Shown: piece by piece, positions 53,715 through 63,948 of the stretch | Numbering within the stretch: position 1 is the stretch's first letter | How the letters are laid out: the number at the start of each line of letters is the position of its first letter | Position numbers and translations under genes: made by a program | From: Novosphingobium aureum | GTDB lineage: Bacteria > Pseudomonadota > Alphaproteobacteria > Sphingomonadales > Sphingomonadaceae | Length of the DNA stretch: 64,000 nucleotides | Direction of reading: 5' to 3' | Assembly: GCF_015865035.1 (NCBI RefSeq) | Contig: NZ_JADZGI010000001.1 | Location: 1,054,001 to 1,118,000, forward strand | Notes under the pieces: model-generated | What the model was told of the DNA's origin: nothing | The model's input: only the letters and a program-made list of their open reading frames with translations | Database searches by the model: none

Positions 53715-54149
53715 TCAGTGCTCGGCCAAGGACTTAGCGGCAGTGATGGTCGCGGCGAGCTGGGGGCGGTCGGCGCTCGCGACCTCGGCGAGGTGGGCGC
53801 GCATGTCCTCGCCACGTTCGGCGACGAGCTGGGCGGCGAGGTCATCGCGGCTCACGCAGCGTCCGGCGCGGGTCTGCGAAAGCTTGGTCCGGCCCGGCAG
53901 CACGGTGCTGATCGCCTCGCCTGACGCTGCATCGGCGATGCGGCGCTCGACGGTGACGAGGCCCGAGACACGGCAGCGCTGGTTGGTGCGATGGCTGGCC
54001 GAACCCGTGCCCAGCTGGCGCGTCGTGGTCTCGACATGAGCGACATAGGACACGGAGTAGGCCTTACCGTTCTGCTCGTGTTCGATGGTGTGCACGGGCG
54101 CGCCGGTGGTTGCGGCGGCAGCGACGAGGGTGGCGACGAGAATGCTCAT
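53715..54149 (-). CDS. Small exported protein of unknown function
   Basis: The 144-residue product starts at 54149 (MSILVATLVAAAATTGAPVHTI) with AAGGAA 6 nt upstream. The first 20 residues could be a short signal sequence. The mature part has one Cys in NQRCRVSGLVTVERRI and another in GRCVSRDDLAAQLVAERGEDM, a likely disulfide pair, and a helical C-terminus. It lies 21 nt upstream of the porin gene on the same strand and probably belongs to its operon. I do not recognise the family. Confidence 0.65.
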   Translation of the reverse strand: MSILVATLVAAAATTGAPVHTIEHEQNGKAYSVSYVAHVETTTRQLGTGSASHRTNQRCRVSGLVTVERRIADAASGEAISTVLPGRTKLSQTRAGRCVSRDDLAAQLVAERGEDMRAHLAEVASADRPQLAATITAAKSLAEH

Positions 54150-54699
54150 GGGGTTCCTTTGCGTGTCTGCCCGGTTTCGGGCGGTTGGGGGCGAAACCGG
54201 GGGGAATGCGTCGCCGGGAGAGGACGCGCGATTGCTTCGCGAGGACGCACGGGTCAACGCGGGCAGGCGGGTTACTTCGCAGAGCGAGAGATAGGAGCCC
54301 CGGTGTCCATTATTGCGGGACCATGCGGACACCGGGGCACGAGACGCGGGTCACAGTCGGGGGTGCGTCTCGCCGAGTTTGCAGCGCTAGCGGATGCGCG
54401 ATGGAGGAATGCGCCAGACCCCGATCAGGGGTGTGGTCGGGGCGCTGGAAGCGCATTCCGGACAGGCCATCGACATCGTACTCTCTCCCAAAAGCGATAG
54501 CGCGCTCAATATTCGGGCATATGATGCCTCTCGATTGAGCAGTGCATGCGTACCTTTTGTGCAATGCTGCATTGTTGCTGCTTCGCAAGATTGCTTGGCA
54601 TGGCGCCGGGGGAGAGCTTGCCGCGCGCATGCAACCGGGGGTGGGGTTTGATGCGATCCGATGCCATTCCGCTCCATAATCCGGATTTACGCCCGATAC
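54150..54699. other. Intergenic stretch without a recognised gene
   Basis: Several short open frames exist on both strands, but none has a convincing start, composition or motif. Composition changes near 54,460-54,600, where it is AT-richer. Confidence 0.45.
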
Positions 54700-54792
54700 C
54701 GCTCAGGCTGAGCTTGTCGAAGCCCGTGGATGGCACCCGCAACCCATTTCCCCAGGCCTGCAACAAGGCTTCGACAAGCCCAGCCCGAGCGG
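54700..54792. repeat. Inverted pair of CTTCGACAAGCTCAG-type repeats
   Basis: CGCTCAGGCTGAGCTTGTCG (54700-54719, continuing to 54724) faces GGCTTCGACAAGCCCAGCCC (54767-54786, continuing to 54792). The ~24-bp arms are nearly complementary around a 42-nt spacer. Confidence 0.75.
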
Positions 54793-54874
54793 ATGGGAGG
54801 AAGAGGAGGGGGCACAGAGCGCCTCAGGGACCTGCCCTGAAAGGCGATGACCCACGCAATCCGGCGCTGCCACG

Positions 54875-54907
54875 AAAAAAGGGCGGCGCCGACCTGCGGC
54901 ACCGCCC
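54875..54907 (-). terminator. Rho-independent terminator of the TCA operon after lpd
   Basis: On the minus strand a GC-rich stem (GGGCGGTGCCGC with GGCGCCGCCC) is followed by six T (A-run at 54875-54880 on the plus strand), 35 nt past the lpd stop. Confidence 0.85.
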
Positions 54908-54942
54908 CTCTTTCTCGTTCGGCCCTCTGAGGACCGGCGCGA

Positions 54943-56340
<1,398 letters not shown>

Positions 56341-56366
56341 TGTTTCGGCCTTTCGTCGCGCTAGGG

Positions 56367-56442
56367 GCTTCGACAAGCTCAGCCTGAGCGGGAATTGGTA
56401 TTCAAGTCAATCGAACCCGCCAACCCTGAGCCTGTCGAAGGG
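56367..56442. repeat. Inverted CTTCGACAAGCTCAG-type repeats between sucB and lpd
   Basis: GCTTCGACAAGCTCAGCCTG (56367-56386, to 56392) and its inverted relative CCCTGAGCCTGTCGAAGGG (56424-56442) lie inside the operon and could fold in the mRNA between sucB and lpd. Confidence 0.75.
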
Positions 56443-56498
56443 CGGGCGGGCCTGCCGCTCCGGCCGGCCACGAGGGCAGGCGGAGCGGCGAGGCAACC

Positions 56499-57728
56499 TC
56501 AGAGGTCGATGAGGAGACGCGTGGGATCCTCGATCGCTTCCTTGATCGTCTTGAGCGCGGTAACCGCCTCGCGGCCGTCGATGATGCGGTGATCGTAGCT
56601 CAGCGCGATGTACATCATCGGGCGGATCACGATCTGGCCGTTGCGCACGACCGGACGGTCCTCGATGCGGTGAAGGCCGAGCACCGCCGACTGGGGCGGG
56701 TTGATGATTGGGGTGGACATCAGGCCACCGAACACGCCGCCGTTGGAGATCGTGAAGGTGCCGCCCTTCATGTCTTCCATGGTGAGCGTGCCTTCCTTGG
56801 CCTTCTTGCCGTAGTCGGCGATGGCCTTCTCGATGCCCGCGAACGAGAGCTTGTCGCAGTCCTTGACGACGGGGACGACGAGGCCGTTCGGGGCCGAGAC
56901 CGCGATCGAGATGTCGACGTAGTCGTGGTAGACGATCTCGTTGCCGTCGATCTGCGCGTTGACCGCCGGGATGTCCTTGAGCGCGAGGACCGAGGCCTTG
57001 GCGAAGTAGGACATGAAGCCAAGCTTGATGCCGTGCTTCTTGGCGAAGACGTCCTTGTACTTGTTGCGCGATTCCATGACGGCCGACATGTCGACGTCAT
57101 TGAACGTGGTGAGCAGCGCTGCATCTTCCTGCGCGCTCTTGAGGCGCTTGGCGATGGTCTGGCGCAGACGCGTCATCTTGACGCGTTCCTCGTTGCGCGC
57201 CGACGGCGCGGCAGCTGCCGGGGCCGAAGCGGCGGGCGAGCCGGCGGGCTTGTTCTTGGCAGCCTCGAGGACATCGTCCTTGGTGATGCGGCCGTCCTTG
57301 CCGGTGCCCTTGATCGTCGCGGGGTCGATGCCGTGCTCGAGTACCGCGCGGCGCACCGCGGGCGAGAGAACGGCAGCGCCTGCCGAACCTTCGTCGCCAG
57401 CCGAAGCGGCGGCGGCAGGTGCCGGAGCGGGCGCGGCAGCGGCGGGAGCCGGAGCAGCGGCCTTGGCGGCGGGAGCGGCAGCACCGCCCGAACCTTCCTC
57501 GATGGTCGCGATCAGCGCGTCGACGGTGACGGTGTCACCCTCGGCGGCGAGCTGCTGGCCCATCACGCCGGCATGCGGGGCCATCACGTCGATGGCGACC
57601 TTGTCGGTCTCGAGGCTGCAGATGGGCTCGTCGGCGGCAACCGCTTCGCCGGGCTGCTTGAGCCACTGGCCGATGGTGGCCTCGGCGACGGATTCCCCGA
57701 GCGTGGGGACCTTGACTTCGGTGGACAT
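56499..57728 (-). CDS. sucB: 2-oxoglutarate dehydrogenase E2 (dihydrolipoyl succinyltransferase)
   Basis: The 409-residue protein has one lipoyl domain (1-75, lipoyl Lys in CSLETDKVAIDV) and an Ala/Pro-rich linker (about 80-120). A peripheral subunit-binding domain follows (about 122-160: AVLSPAVRRAVLEHGIDPATIKGTGKDGRITKDDV). The catalytic domain ends with ALSYDHRIIDGREAVTAL, which holds the active His. It forms the core of the OGDH complex with SucA and Lpd. It starts 8 nt after the sucA stop. Confidence 0.97.
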   Translation of the reverse strand: MSTEVKVPTLGESVAEATIGQWLKQPGEAVAADEPICSLETDKVAIDVMAPHAGVMGQQLAAEGDTVTVDALIATIEEGSGGAAAPAAKAAAPAPAAAAPAPAPAAAASAGDEGSAGAAVLSPAVRRAVLEHGIDPATIKGTGKDGRITKDDVLEAAKNKPAGSPAASAPAAAAPSARNEERVKMTRLRQTIAKRLKSAQEDAALLTTFNDVDMSAVMESRNKYKDVFAKKHGIKLGFMSYFAKASVLALKDIPAVNAQIDGNEIVYHDYVDISIAVSAPNGLVVPVVKDCDKLSFAGIEKAIADYGKKAKEGTLTMEDMKGGTFTISNGGVFGGLMSTPIINPPQSAVLGLHRIEDRPVVRNGQIVIRPMMYIALSYDHRIIDGREAVTALKTIKEAIEDPTRLLIDL

Positions 57729-57736
57729 GATTTATC

Positions 57737-60592
57737 TCAAGCCTTTTGCTTGCGGCGGAGTTCGGAACGGACGGAAAGGTGCAGCGCATCGGCGACCAGC
57801 GCGGACTGCTCGGCGACGTGGCGCTTGGCAAGACCGGTTGCGGGCGAGGCCGAGGCGTGGCGACCGGCATAGCGCGGACGCGGGTTCGAGACGCCGGCTT
57901 CCTTGGCGGCGGCCTCGATCTCGTTCTCGACGAAGAACCAGGCGCCGTTGTTCTTGGGCTCTTCCTGGCACCAGCAGATTTCCTCGAGGTTGGTCATGCG
58001 CGAGAGGCGCAGGGCCAGCGGCTCGCCCGGGAAGGGGTAGAGCTGCTCGAGGCGGATGATCTGGGTGTCGTCGATCTCGTTCTCGTCGCGGGCCTCGATC
58101 AGGTCGTAGTAGACCTTGCCCGAGCACAGGATGACCTTCTTGGTCGCAGTGTCTTCCGGCGCCTTGGGGTCGGAAAGAATGCGGAAGAAGTGACCCTCGC
58201 CGGTGAAGTCCTCGGCGGGCGACTTGGCCATCGGGTGACGCAGCAGCGACTTGGGCGTCATGATGACGAGCGGCTTGCGGAACGGACGGTGCATCTGGCG
58301 GCGAAGCACGTGGAAGTAGTTCGCCGGGGTCGTGATGTTGCAGACCTGGATGTTGTCCGATGCGCAAAGCTGGAGGAAGCGCTCGAGGCGTGCCGAGGAG
58401 TGCTCGGGGCCCTGGCCTTCATAGCCGTGCGGCAGCAGCATGACGAGACCGTTGGCGCGCAGCCACTTGGCCTCGGATGCGGCGATGTACTGGTCGATCA
58501 CGATCTGCGCGCCGTTGGCGAAGTCGCCGAACTGCGCTTCCCACAGCACGAGGGTCTTGGGATCGGCGCTCGCATAGCCGTACTCGAAGCCGAGCACGCC
58601 GTATTCCGAGAGCGTCGAGTTCAGGACCTCGAAGCTGCCGTGGGGCAGGGTGGTGAGCGCGGTGTACTTGTGCTCGTCCTTCTGGTCGACCCAGACCGCG
58701 TGGCGCTGCGAGAAGGTGCCGCGCTCGCAGTCCTGGCCGGACAGGCGCACGCCGTAACCCTCGGTGACGAGGCTGCCGAAGGCGAGTGCCTCCGCGGTCG
58801 CCCAGTCGAAGCCCTCGCCGCTCTTGAACATCTCTTCCTTGGCGGAAAGGACGCGCGCGAGCGTGCGGTGGATGTTGAGGTCCTCGGGCACGGTGGTCAG
58901 CGTGCGGCCCAGGCTCTCGAACAGCTTGGTGTCGATGCCGGTCTGCACGTTGCGGCGCGCGCTCTCGGTGTCGGCGGGCTTGTGGAAGCCCGACCAGCGA
59001 CCCGCGAACCAGTCGGCCTGGTTGGCCTTGTAGGTCTTGGCCGCCTCGAACTCGTCCTCGAGGTGCGCGGTGAAGGCCGCCTCGGTCTCGCCGAGGAAGG
59101 CGTCGTCGATCACGCCTTCGCCCTTGAGGCGCTCGGCGTAGATCTTGGAGACCGGCGGGTGCTGCTTGATCTTTGCGTACATCAGCGGCTGGGTGAAGCC
59201 GGGCTCGTCGCCCTCGTTGTGGCCGAAGCGGCGGTAGCACCACATGTCGATCACGACGTCGCGGCCGAAGGTCTGGCGGTAGTCGATCGCCAGCTTGCAG
59301 GCGAAGGTCACCGCAGCCGGATCATCGCCGTTGACGTGAAGGATCGGCGCCTGGACGCCCTTGGCGACGTCCGAGGGGTAGGGCGAGTTGCGCGCGAACT
59401 GCGGGCTCGTCGTGAAGCCGATCTGGTTGTTGATGATGAAGTGGATGCAGCCACCGGTGTTGTAGCCCTTCACGCCCGACAGGCCGAAGCACTCCCACAC
59501 GATGCCCTGGCCGGCGAAGGCGGCATCGCCGTGGATCAGCACGGGCAGCACGGTCTTGTGCTTGGCGCCCGGGCCGACGTCGTCGCCGATGTCGTCGTGG
59601 TGGACCTGGTAGGCGCGCACCTTGCCGAGCACGACCGGATCGACCGTCTCGAGGTGCGAGGGGTTGGGCATCAGGCTCATGTGGACCTTGATGCCGTCGA
59701 ACTCGCGGTCGGCCGAGGTGCCCAGGTGGTACTTCACGTCACCCGAACCGCCCACGTCCTCGGGGTTGGCGGTGCCGCCCGAGAATTCGTGGAAGATGAC
59801 CTTGTAGGGCTTGGCGAGAACGTTGGCGAGGACGTTGAGGCGGCCGCGGTGGGCCATGCCGTAGACGATCTCGCGCACGCCGAGCTGGCCGCCGTACTTG
59901 ATCACGCTCTCGAGCGCGGGGATCATCGCTTCGCCGCCGTCGAGGCCGAAGCGCTTGGTGCCCACGTACTTCTTGCCGAGGAACTTCTCGTACTGCTCGC
60001 CGCGCACGACGGCTTGAAGGATCGCCTTCTTGCCCTCGGGGGTGAACTCGATTTCCTTGTCGGCGCCTTCCATGCGTTCCTGCAGGAAGCGGCGCTCCTC
60101 GACATCGTTGATGTGCATGTACTCGAGGCCGACCGCGCCGCAGTAGTTGGCGCGAAGGATCGCCACCAGCTCGCGCACGGTGGTCCACTCGAGGCCGAGG
60201 CTGCCGCCGACGTAGACCGGACGGTCCTGGGCTGCGCCTTCGAAGCCGTGGTACTCGGGGGTGAGGTCGGCAGGCAGGTGGCGCTGCGTCGAAAGGCCGA
60301 GCGGGTCAAGATCGGCGGCGAGGTGACCGCGCACGCGATAGGTGCGGATCAGCATCATGGCGCGGATGGAATCCGCGGCTGCCTGGTCTATGCTCTTCTG
60401 ATCGACCTTGGCACCGCCCTTGGCGGCTGCCTTCTCGACCGCCATGCGCAGCGCCGAGGGATCGAGACCTTGCGTGAGGTCGTCCTCGTTCTCTGCGCCG
60501 ACGAGCGGCCAGTTCTTGCGCTGCCAGCTGGGTCCGGCCTGGGGGCCGTCGAGGGCCTGGTCGGGGGTGAACTCGAAACTTTCGTCGCCCAT
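57737..60592 (-). CDS. sucA: 2-oxoglutarate dehydrogenase E1
   Basis: The 951-residue thiamine diphosphate enzyme decarboxylates 2-oxoglutarate. Conserved parts are the N-terminal segment that docks to E2 (SFEFTPDQALDGPQAGPSWQRKNWPL), VREIVYGMAHRGRLNVLANVL, the TPP region GDAAFAGQGIVWECFGLSGVKGYNTGGCIHFIINNQIGFTT and the C-terminal CQEEPKNNGAWFFVE. I start it at 60592 (MGDESFEF), with AAGGTGA about 5 nt upstream, rather than nine codons earlier. It lies 242 nt after sucD. Confidence 0.97.
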   Translation of the reverse strand: MGDESFEFTPDQALDGPQAGPSWQRKNWPLVGAENEDDLTQGLDPSALRMAVEKAAAKGGAKVDQKSIDQAAADSIRAMMLIRTYRVRGHLAADLDPLGLSTQRHLPADLTPEYHGFEGAAQDRPVYVGGSLGLEWTTVRELVAILRANYCGAVGLEYMHINDVEERRFLQERMEGADKEIEFTPEGKKAILQAVVRGEQYEKFLGKKYVGTKRFGLDGGEAMIPALESVIKYGGQLGVREIVYGMAHRGRLNVLANVLAKPYKVIFHEFSGGTANPEDVGGSGDVKYHLGTSADREFDGIKVHMSLMPNPSHLETVDPVVLGKVRAYQVHHDDIGDDVGPGAKHKTVLPVLIHGDAAFAGQGIVWECFGLSGVKGYNTGGCIHFIINNQIGFTTSPQFARNSPYPSDVAKGVQAPILHVNGDDPAAVTFACKLAIDYRQTFGRDVVIDMWCYRRFGHNEGDEPGFTQPLMYAKIKQHPPVSKIYAERLKGEGVIDDAFLGETEAAFTAHLEDEFEAAKTYKANQADWFAGRWSGFHKPADTESARRNVQTGIDTKLFESLGRTLTTVPEDLNIHRTLARVLSAKEEMFKSGEGFDWATAEALAFGSLVTEGYGVRLSGQDCERGTFSQRHAVWVDQKDEHKYTALTTLPHGSFEVLNSTLSEYGVLGFEYGYASADPKTLVLWEAQFGDFANGAQIVIDQYIAASEAKWLRANGLVMLLPHGYEGQGPEHSSARLERFLQLCASDNIQVCNITTPANYFHVLRRQMHRPFRKPLVIMTPKSLLRHPMAKSPAEDFTGEGHFFRILSDPKAPEDTATKKVILCSGKVYYDLIEARDENEIDDTQIIRLEQLYPFPGEPLALRLSRMTNLEEICWCQEEPKNNGAWFFVENEIEAAAKEAGVSNPRPRYAGRHASASPATGLAKRHVAEQSALVADALHLSVRSELRRKQKA

Positions 60593-60791
60593 GGGGTCAC
60601 CTTTTCCGTGCCGGCGCATGATGCCCGGTACATCCTGGGAATGGTCTGGGCACTGGGGTTCCCGGGGAGGAGCCGAAGTGCTTGGTTGTCTTACCGCAGG
60701 ACGCTTCTCGGCGCCTTAGCAGCGTACTTCGTAGTCTTCGGGTCGGCGGGGCCGTGCTTTTTGCGCGCGGTCACCTTGCAGGCCCGTGTCC

Positions 60792-60826
60792 CCGGGCGGG
60801 CGCGCCTTGCGACGCGGCCCGCCCGG
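60792..60826. other. Hairpin between sucD and sucA
   Basis: Perfect 9-bp arms CCGGGCGGG (60792-60800) and CCCGCCCGG (60818-60826) with extra inner pairing. No T-run follows in either direction, so it is more likely an RNA-processing or stabilising element than a full terminator. Confidence 0.4.
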
Positions 60827-60834
60827 AAATGGGA

Positions 60835-61725
60835 TCAGGCGATTTCCTTGAGGGCTTCCACAAGGGTCTCACCGAGCAGCGAGGGGCTGGCAGCAACCTT
60901 GATGCCGGCCTCTTCCATCGCCGCGATCTTGTCCTCGGCGCCGCCCTGGCCGCCCGAGACGATGGCGCCTGCGTGGCCCATGCGGCGGCCCGGAGGTGCC
61001 GTGCGACCCGCGATGAAGCCGGCCATCGGCTTCTTGCGGCCACGCTTGGCCTCGTCCTTGAGGAACTGCGCTGCTTCTTCTTCGGCCGAGCCGCCGATCT
61101 CGCCGATCATGATGATCGACTTGGTCTCGTCGTCGGCGAGGAAGAGTTCCAGCACGTCGATGAAGTTGGTGCCGTTGACCGGGTCGCCGCCGATGCCGAC
61201 CGCGGTGGTCTGGCCAAGGCCTGCGTTGGTGGTCTGGAACACGGCTTCGTAGGTCAGCGTGCCCGAGCGCGAGACCACGCCGACCGAACCCTTCGAGAAG
61301 ATGTTCGCGGGCATGATGCCGATCTTGCACTCACCGGGGGTGAGCAGGCCGGGGCAGTTGGGGCCGATGAGGCGCGACTTCGAGCCCGAGAGGGCGCGCT
61401 TCACGCGGACCATGTCGAGGACGGGAACGCCCTCGGTGATGGCGACGATCAGTTCGATCTCGGCATCGATCGCCTCGAGGATGGCGTCGGCGCAGCCCGA
61501 GGGCGGAACGTAGACGCACGAGGCGTTGGCGCCGGTGACGGCCTTGGCTTCGGCCACGGTGTCGAACTGGGGCAGGCCCAGGTGATCGGTGCCGCCCTTA
61601 CCGGGGGTCACGCCGGCAACCATCTGCGTGCCGTAGTCAAGCGCGGCCTGGGTATGGAAGCTGCCGGTCTTGCCGGTCATACCCTGGGTGATGACCTTGG
61701 TGTTCTTGTCGACGAGAATTGACAT
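60835..61725 (-). CDS. sucD: Succinyl-CoA synthetase alpha subunit
   Basis: The 296-residue protein has the CoA-binding N-terminal fold (TKVITQGMTGKTGSFHTQAALDYGTQMV) and the phospho-histidine motif RRMGHAGAIVSGG in the C-terminal half. It makes succinate and ATP/GTP from succinyl-CoA together with SucC. sucC, usually directly upstream, is absent: mdh lies there instead, 122 nt away, with an 11-bp hairpin in the gap. Confidence 0.97.
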   Translation of the reverse strand: MSILVDKNTKVITQGMTGKTGSFHTQAALDYGTQMVAGVTPGKGGTDHLGLPQFDTVAEAKAVTGANASCVYVPPSGCADAILEAIDAEIELIVAITEGVPVLDMVRVKRALSGSKSRLIGPNCPGLLTPGECKIGIMPANIFSKGSVGVVSRSGTLTYEAVFQTTNAGLGQTTAVGIGGDPVNGTNFIDVLELFLADDETKSIIMIGEIGGSAEEEAAQFLKDEAKRGRKKPMAGFIAGRTAPPGRRMGHAGAIVSGGQGGAEDKIAAMEEAGIKVAASPSLLGETLVEALKEIA

Positions 61726-61799
61726 CGGTTTTTCCTGTTCCTGTTCCTGGAAACGACCCGCGAGGGCCGGGGAGGTACCAAGAAACTATTCTGTTCGAG

Positions 61800-61831
61800 C
61801 GATACCGGCCTTTTTGTCAGGGCCGGCATCG
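61800..61831 (-). other. Hairpin between mdh and sucD
   Basis: CGATACCGGCC (61800-61810) and GGCCGGCATCG (61821-61831) pair over 11 bp with one mismatch around a T-rich loop. It occupies the place where sucC would be expected and could attenuate or protect the downstream mRNA. Confidence 0.45.
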
Positions 61832-61847
61832 CGCGAGGTCTCTACTA

Positions 61848-62810
61848 TCAGGCCAGGCTCTCGTCGATGCCCTTGCAGGCGGTGACCAGTTCCTTGACCG
61901 CGTCGATCGAGACCTGGAGGCCTGCCTTGGCGGTGTCGTCGAGAGCGATCTCGATGACTTCCTCGACGCCGTCCGAGCCGATCTTGACCGGAACGCCGAC
62001 GTACATGCCGTCAACGCCGTACTGGCCTTCGAGGTAGGCGGCGCAGGGCAGGACGCGCTTCTGGTCGAGCAGGTAGCTCTCGGCCATCGAGATCGCCGAG
62101 GCAGCCGGTGCGTAGAAGGCCGAGCCGGTCTTGAGCAGGGCAACGACTTCGCCGCCGCCGCCAGCGGTGCGCTTGACGATCGCGTCGATGCGCTCCTGGG
62201 TCGACTTGCCCATCTTGATGAGGTCGGGGACGGGGATGCCCTTGACGGTCGAGTACTCGACGATCGGCACCATGGTGTCGCCGTGGCCGCCGAGCACGAA
62301 CGAGGTCACGTCGCGCACCGAGACGCCGAATTCCCATGCAAGGAAGGTCGAGAAGCGGGCCGAGTCGAGCACGCCGGCCATGCCGACGACCTTGTTGTGG
62401 GGGAGCCCTGAGAATTCGCGCAGCGCCCAGACCATCGCGTCGAGCGGGTTGGTGATGCAGATCACGAAAGCGTCGGGGGCGTTCTTGGCGATGCCTTCGC
62501 CGACCGACTTCATCACCTTGAGGTTGATGCCGAGCAGGTCGTCGCGGCTCATGCCGGGCTTGCGGGGCACACCCGCGGTGACGATGATGACGTCCGCGCC
62601 GGCGATGTCGGCGTAGTCGTTGGTGCCGGTGATCGAGGCGTCGAAGCCTTCGACCGGGCCGCACTGGGAAAGGTCGAGCGCCTTGCCCTGGGGGATGCCT
62701 TCGGCGATGTCGAACAGGACGATGTCGCCCAGTTCCTTCTGCGCGGCGAGGTGTGCCAGCGTGCCGCCGATGTTGCCGGCGCCGATGAGGGCAATCTTCT
62801 TACGAGCCAT
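61848..62810 (-). CDS. mdh: Malate dehydrogenase (lactate/malate dehydrogenase-like type)
   Basis: The 320-residue NAD enzyme has the Rossmann motif IALIGAGNIGGTLAHL, the substrate loop with GVPRKPGMSRDDLLGIN (Arg residues), CITNPLDAMVWALREFSG and the catalytic His in VLGGHGDTMVPI. It is the alphaproteobacterial LDH-like form. It is first of the mdh-sucD-sucA-sucB-lpd unit and follows a well-formed promoter about 150 nt upstream. Confidence 0.97.
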   Translation of the reverse strand: MARKKIALIGAGNIGGTLAHLAAQKELGDIVLFDIAEGIPQGKALDLSQCGPVEGFDASITGTNDYADIAGADVIIVTAGVPRKPGMSRDDLLGINLKVMKSVGEGIAKNAPDAFVICITNPLDAMVWALREFSGLPHNKVVGMAGVLDSARFSTFLAWEFGVSVRDVTSFVLGGHGDTMVPIVEYSTVKGIPVPDLIKMGKSTQERIDAIVKRTAGGGGEVVALLKTGSAFYAPAASAISMAESYLLDQKRVLPCAAYLEGQYGVDGMYVGVPVKIGSDGVEEVIEIALDDTAKAGLQVSIDAVKELVTACKGIDESLA

Positions 62811-62967
62811 GATGCTTGCTTGTCCTTCCCAATGGCGGGATTGACGGACTTGATGGCGCGCGCTTCATCCCGCGAAAGGCGCGTGCCGCTAGTTGCAAGG
62901 GCGGCCCTAACCCTGTCATTGCAACATTGCAACCGCCAATGCGGCCAAATCGGGAGGTAAGGGCTGC

Positions 62968-62996
62968 ATTTTAGTGATAACAGTTCGCAATTGCAA
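62968..62996 (-). promoter_or_regulatory. Sigma-70-type promoter of the mdh-suc-lpd unit
   Basis: On the minus strand TTGCAA (62996-62991) and TAAAAT (62973-62968) are separated by exactly 17 nt in an AT-rich patch. The expected start is near 62961. The -35 overlaps one of the TTGCAA motifs. Confidence 0.6.
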
Positions 62997-63329
62997 TAAG
63001 CAGGGTAAATAGCGGGTTCCTGCGGGCCTAATGCGGTATTTCAAGCGCACGTTTGGCTGCTCGGGTTGCAGAAAATGCAACTCGAAAAGGGCGCTGGTTC
63101 GACTCGTGACGGCCTTTGGAGGGGCATGGCGGGGGTGCCGTCGCTTCGGTGCGCGGCGGCCCTGCGCAGCCCGTCATCGCGGGCGCTTGAGCTGGGGTCG
63201 GTGGCCTGACCATGTCCCGGATTTCGGTGGCGCACCGCACCTCGGCAAGAGGCACCGGCGGCGCTCGTCGCACCCCCAAGGCGAAATGGCGGCGGGGCGA
63301 AGTACATTTGCGACAAGGTCGAACGAACC

Positions 63330-63362
63330 GGGCCGCGCGAACCGTATCGATCCGCGCGGCCC
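63330..63362. terminator. GC-rich hairpin downstream of the last hypothetical gene
   Basis: Perfect arms GGGCCGCGCG (63330-63339) and CGCGCGGCCC (63353-63362) lie about 55 nt past the stop of the minus-strand gene. The T-tract is poor on both sides. Confidence 0.45.
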
Positions 63363-63416
63363 TGTTTGGCGTGCACTATCTGTCGTGGAGCGGGGTTCGA
63401 GCCCGCACGTCCCGGC

Positions 63417-63797
63417 TCAGGCGGGCTTGGCGAGCCGCTTCTCGAAGCGCGCGGCCATGCGGCGGTCGAGGCGGCGGCAGATCTCGATCCACCAGCTGCA
63501 CGAGACGGCATCGCCGTTGAGGTTGGCAGCCTGCGCGTTGCGGCGCGCATGTTCGGCGGCGGAGAGGCCGTGGCGTGCGAAGTGGCGCAATGCCTCGCCG
63601 AGCATCGCCTCGTCGTTGGCGGGTACGGTGACGCCCTCGGCGCTCGGCGTGCGGTTGACGATCGAGAGCTCGATCGTGCCCGGCGCGCACTTGCGGTCGG
63701 CATTGTCGTTGCCGGCGCTGAGCGGCGCAGAACGGCAGATAGCCGTGTCGATCGCCGGCTTCGCGCATCCCCTGGCGGCAGCGAAACGAATTGCCAT
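63417..63797 (-). CDS. Hypothetical protein, 126 residues
   Basis: The product begins MAIRFAAARGCAKPAIDTAI and has no clear signal peptide or membrane helix. The C-terminal half is helical (LGEALRHFARHGLSAAEHARRNAQAANLNGDAVSCSWWIEICRRLDRRMAARFEKRL), with a Cys-Ser-Trp-Trp stretch. AAGAAGGG lies about 14 nt before the ATG. Codon use is consistent with a real gene. I do not recognise the family. Confidence 0.5.
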   Translation of the reverse strand: MAIRFAAARGCAKPAIDTAICRSAPLSAGNDNADRKCAPGTIELSIVNRTPSAEGVTVPANDEAMLGEALRHFARHGLSAAEHARRNAQAANLNGDAVSCSWWIEICRRLDRRMAARFEKRLAKPA

Positions 63798-63948
63798 AAC
63801 TGGTCTGAACCCTTCTTGTTGTCTTGAGACCCCTTGGCGACGGTGGATTCTGCCTCCGCGACCCGATGCGCTCCTTCTAGGGGAGAGGCGCTAAGTGTTT
63901 GTTTGAGGCTATGGTTTCTTCGAAGTTTACGAAGACGAGACGTGCTTC

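Larger units (their letters stand above)
62811..63416. other. Regulatory and intergenic region upstream of mdh
   Basis: It holds the promoter at 62968-62996 and several TTGCAA-type motifs (about 62896-62902, 62922-62935, 62987-62997, 63063-63081). Farther on there is a 10-bp GC-rich hairpin at 63330-63362. No gene is recognised. Confidence 0.5.

Noticed and set aside
57746..61252. 1168-codon open frame antisense to sucA and sucD
   Set aside because: Very long, but it arises from GC-rich codon structure on the other strand. It crosses the sucA-sucD junction and has no recognisable domains.
63378..63410. tRNA T-arm-like sequence (GGGGTTCGAGCCCGC)
   Set aside because: The loop resembles TTCGAGC, but the canonical 5-bp T-stem does not pair in the right register, and no acceptor, D or anticodon arms are found upstream.
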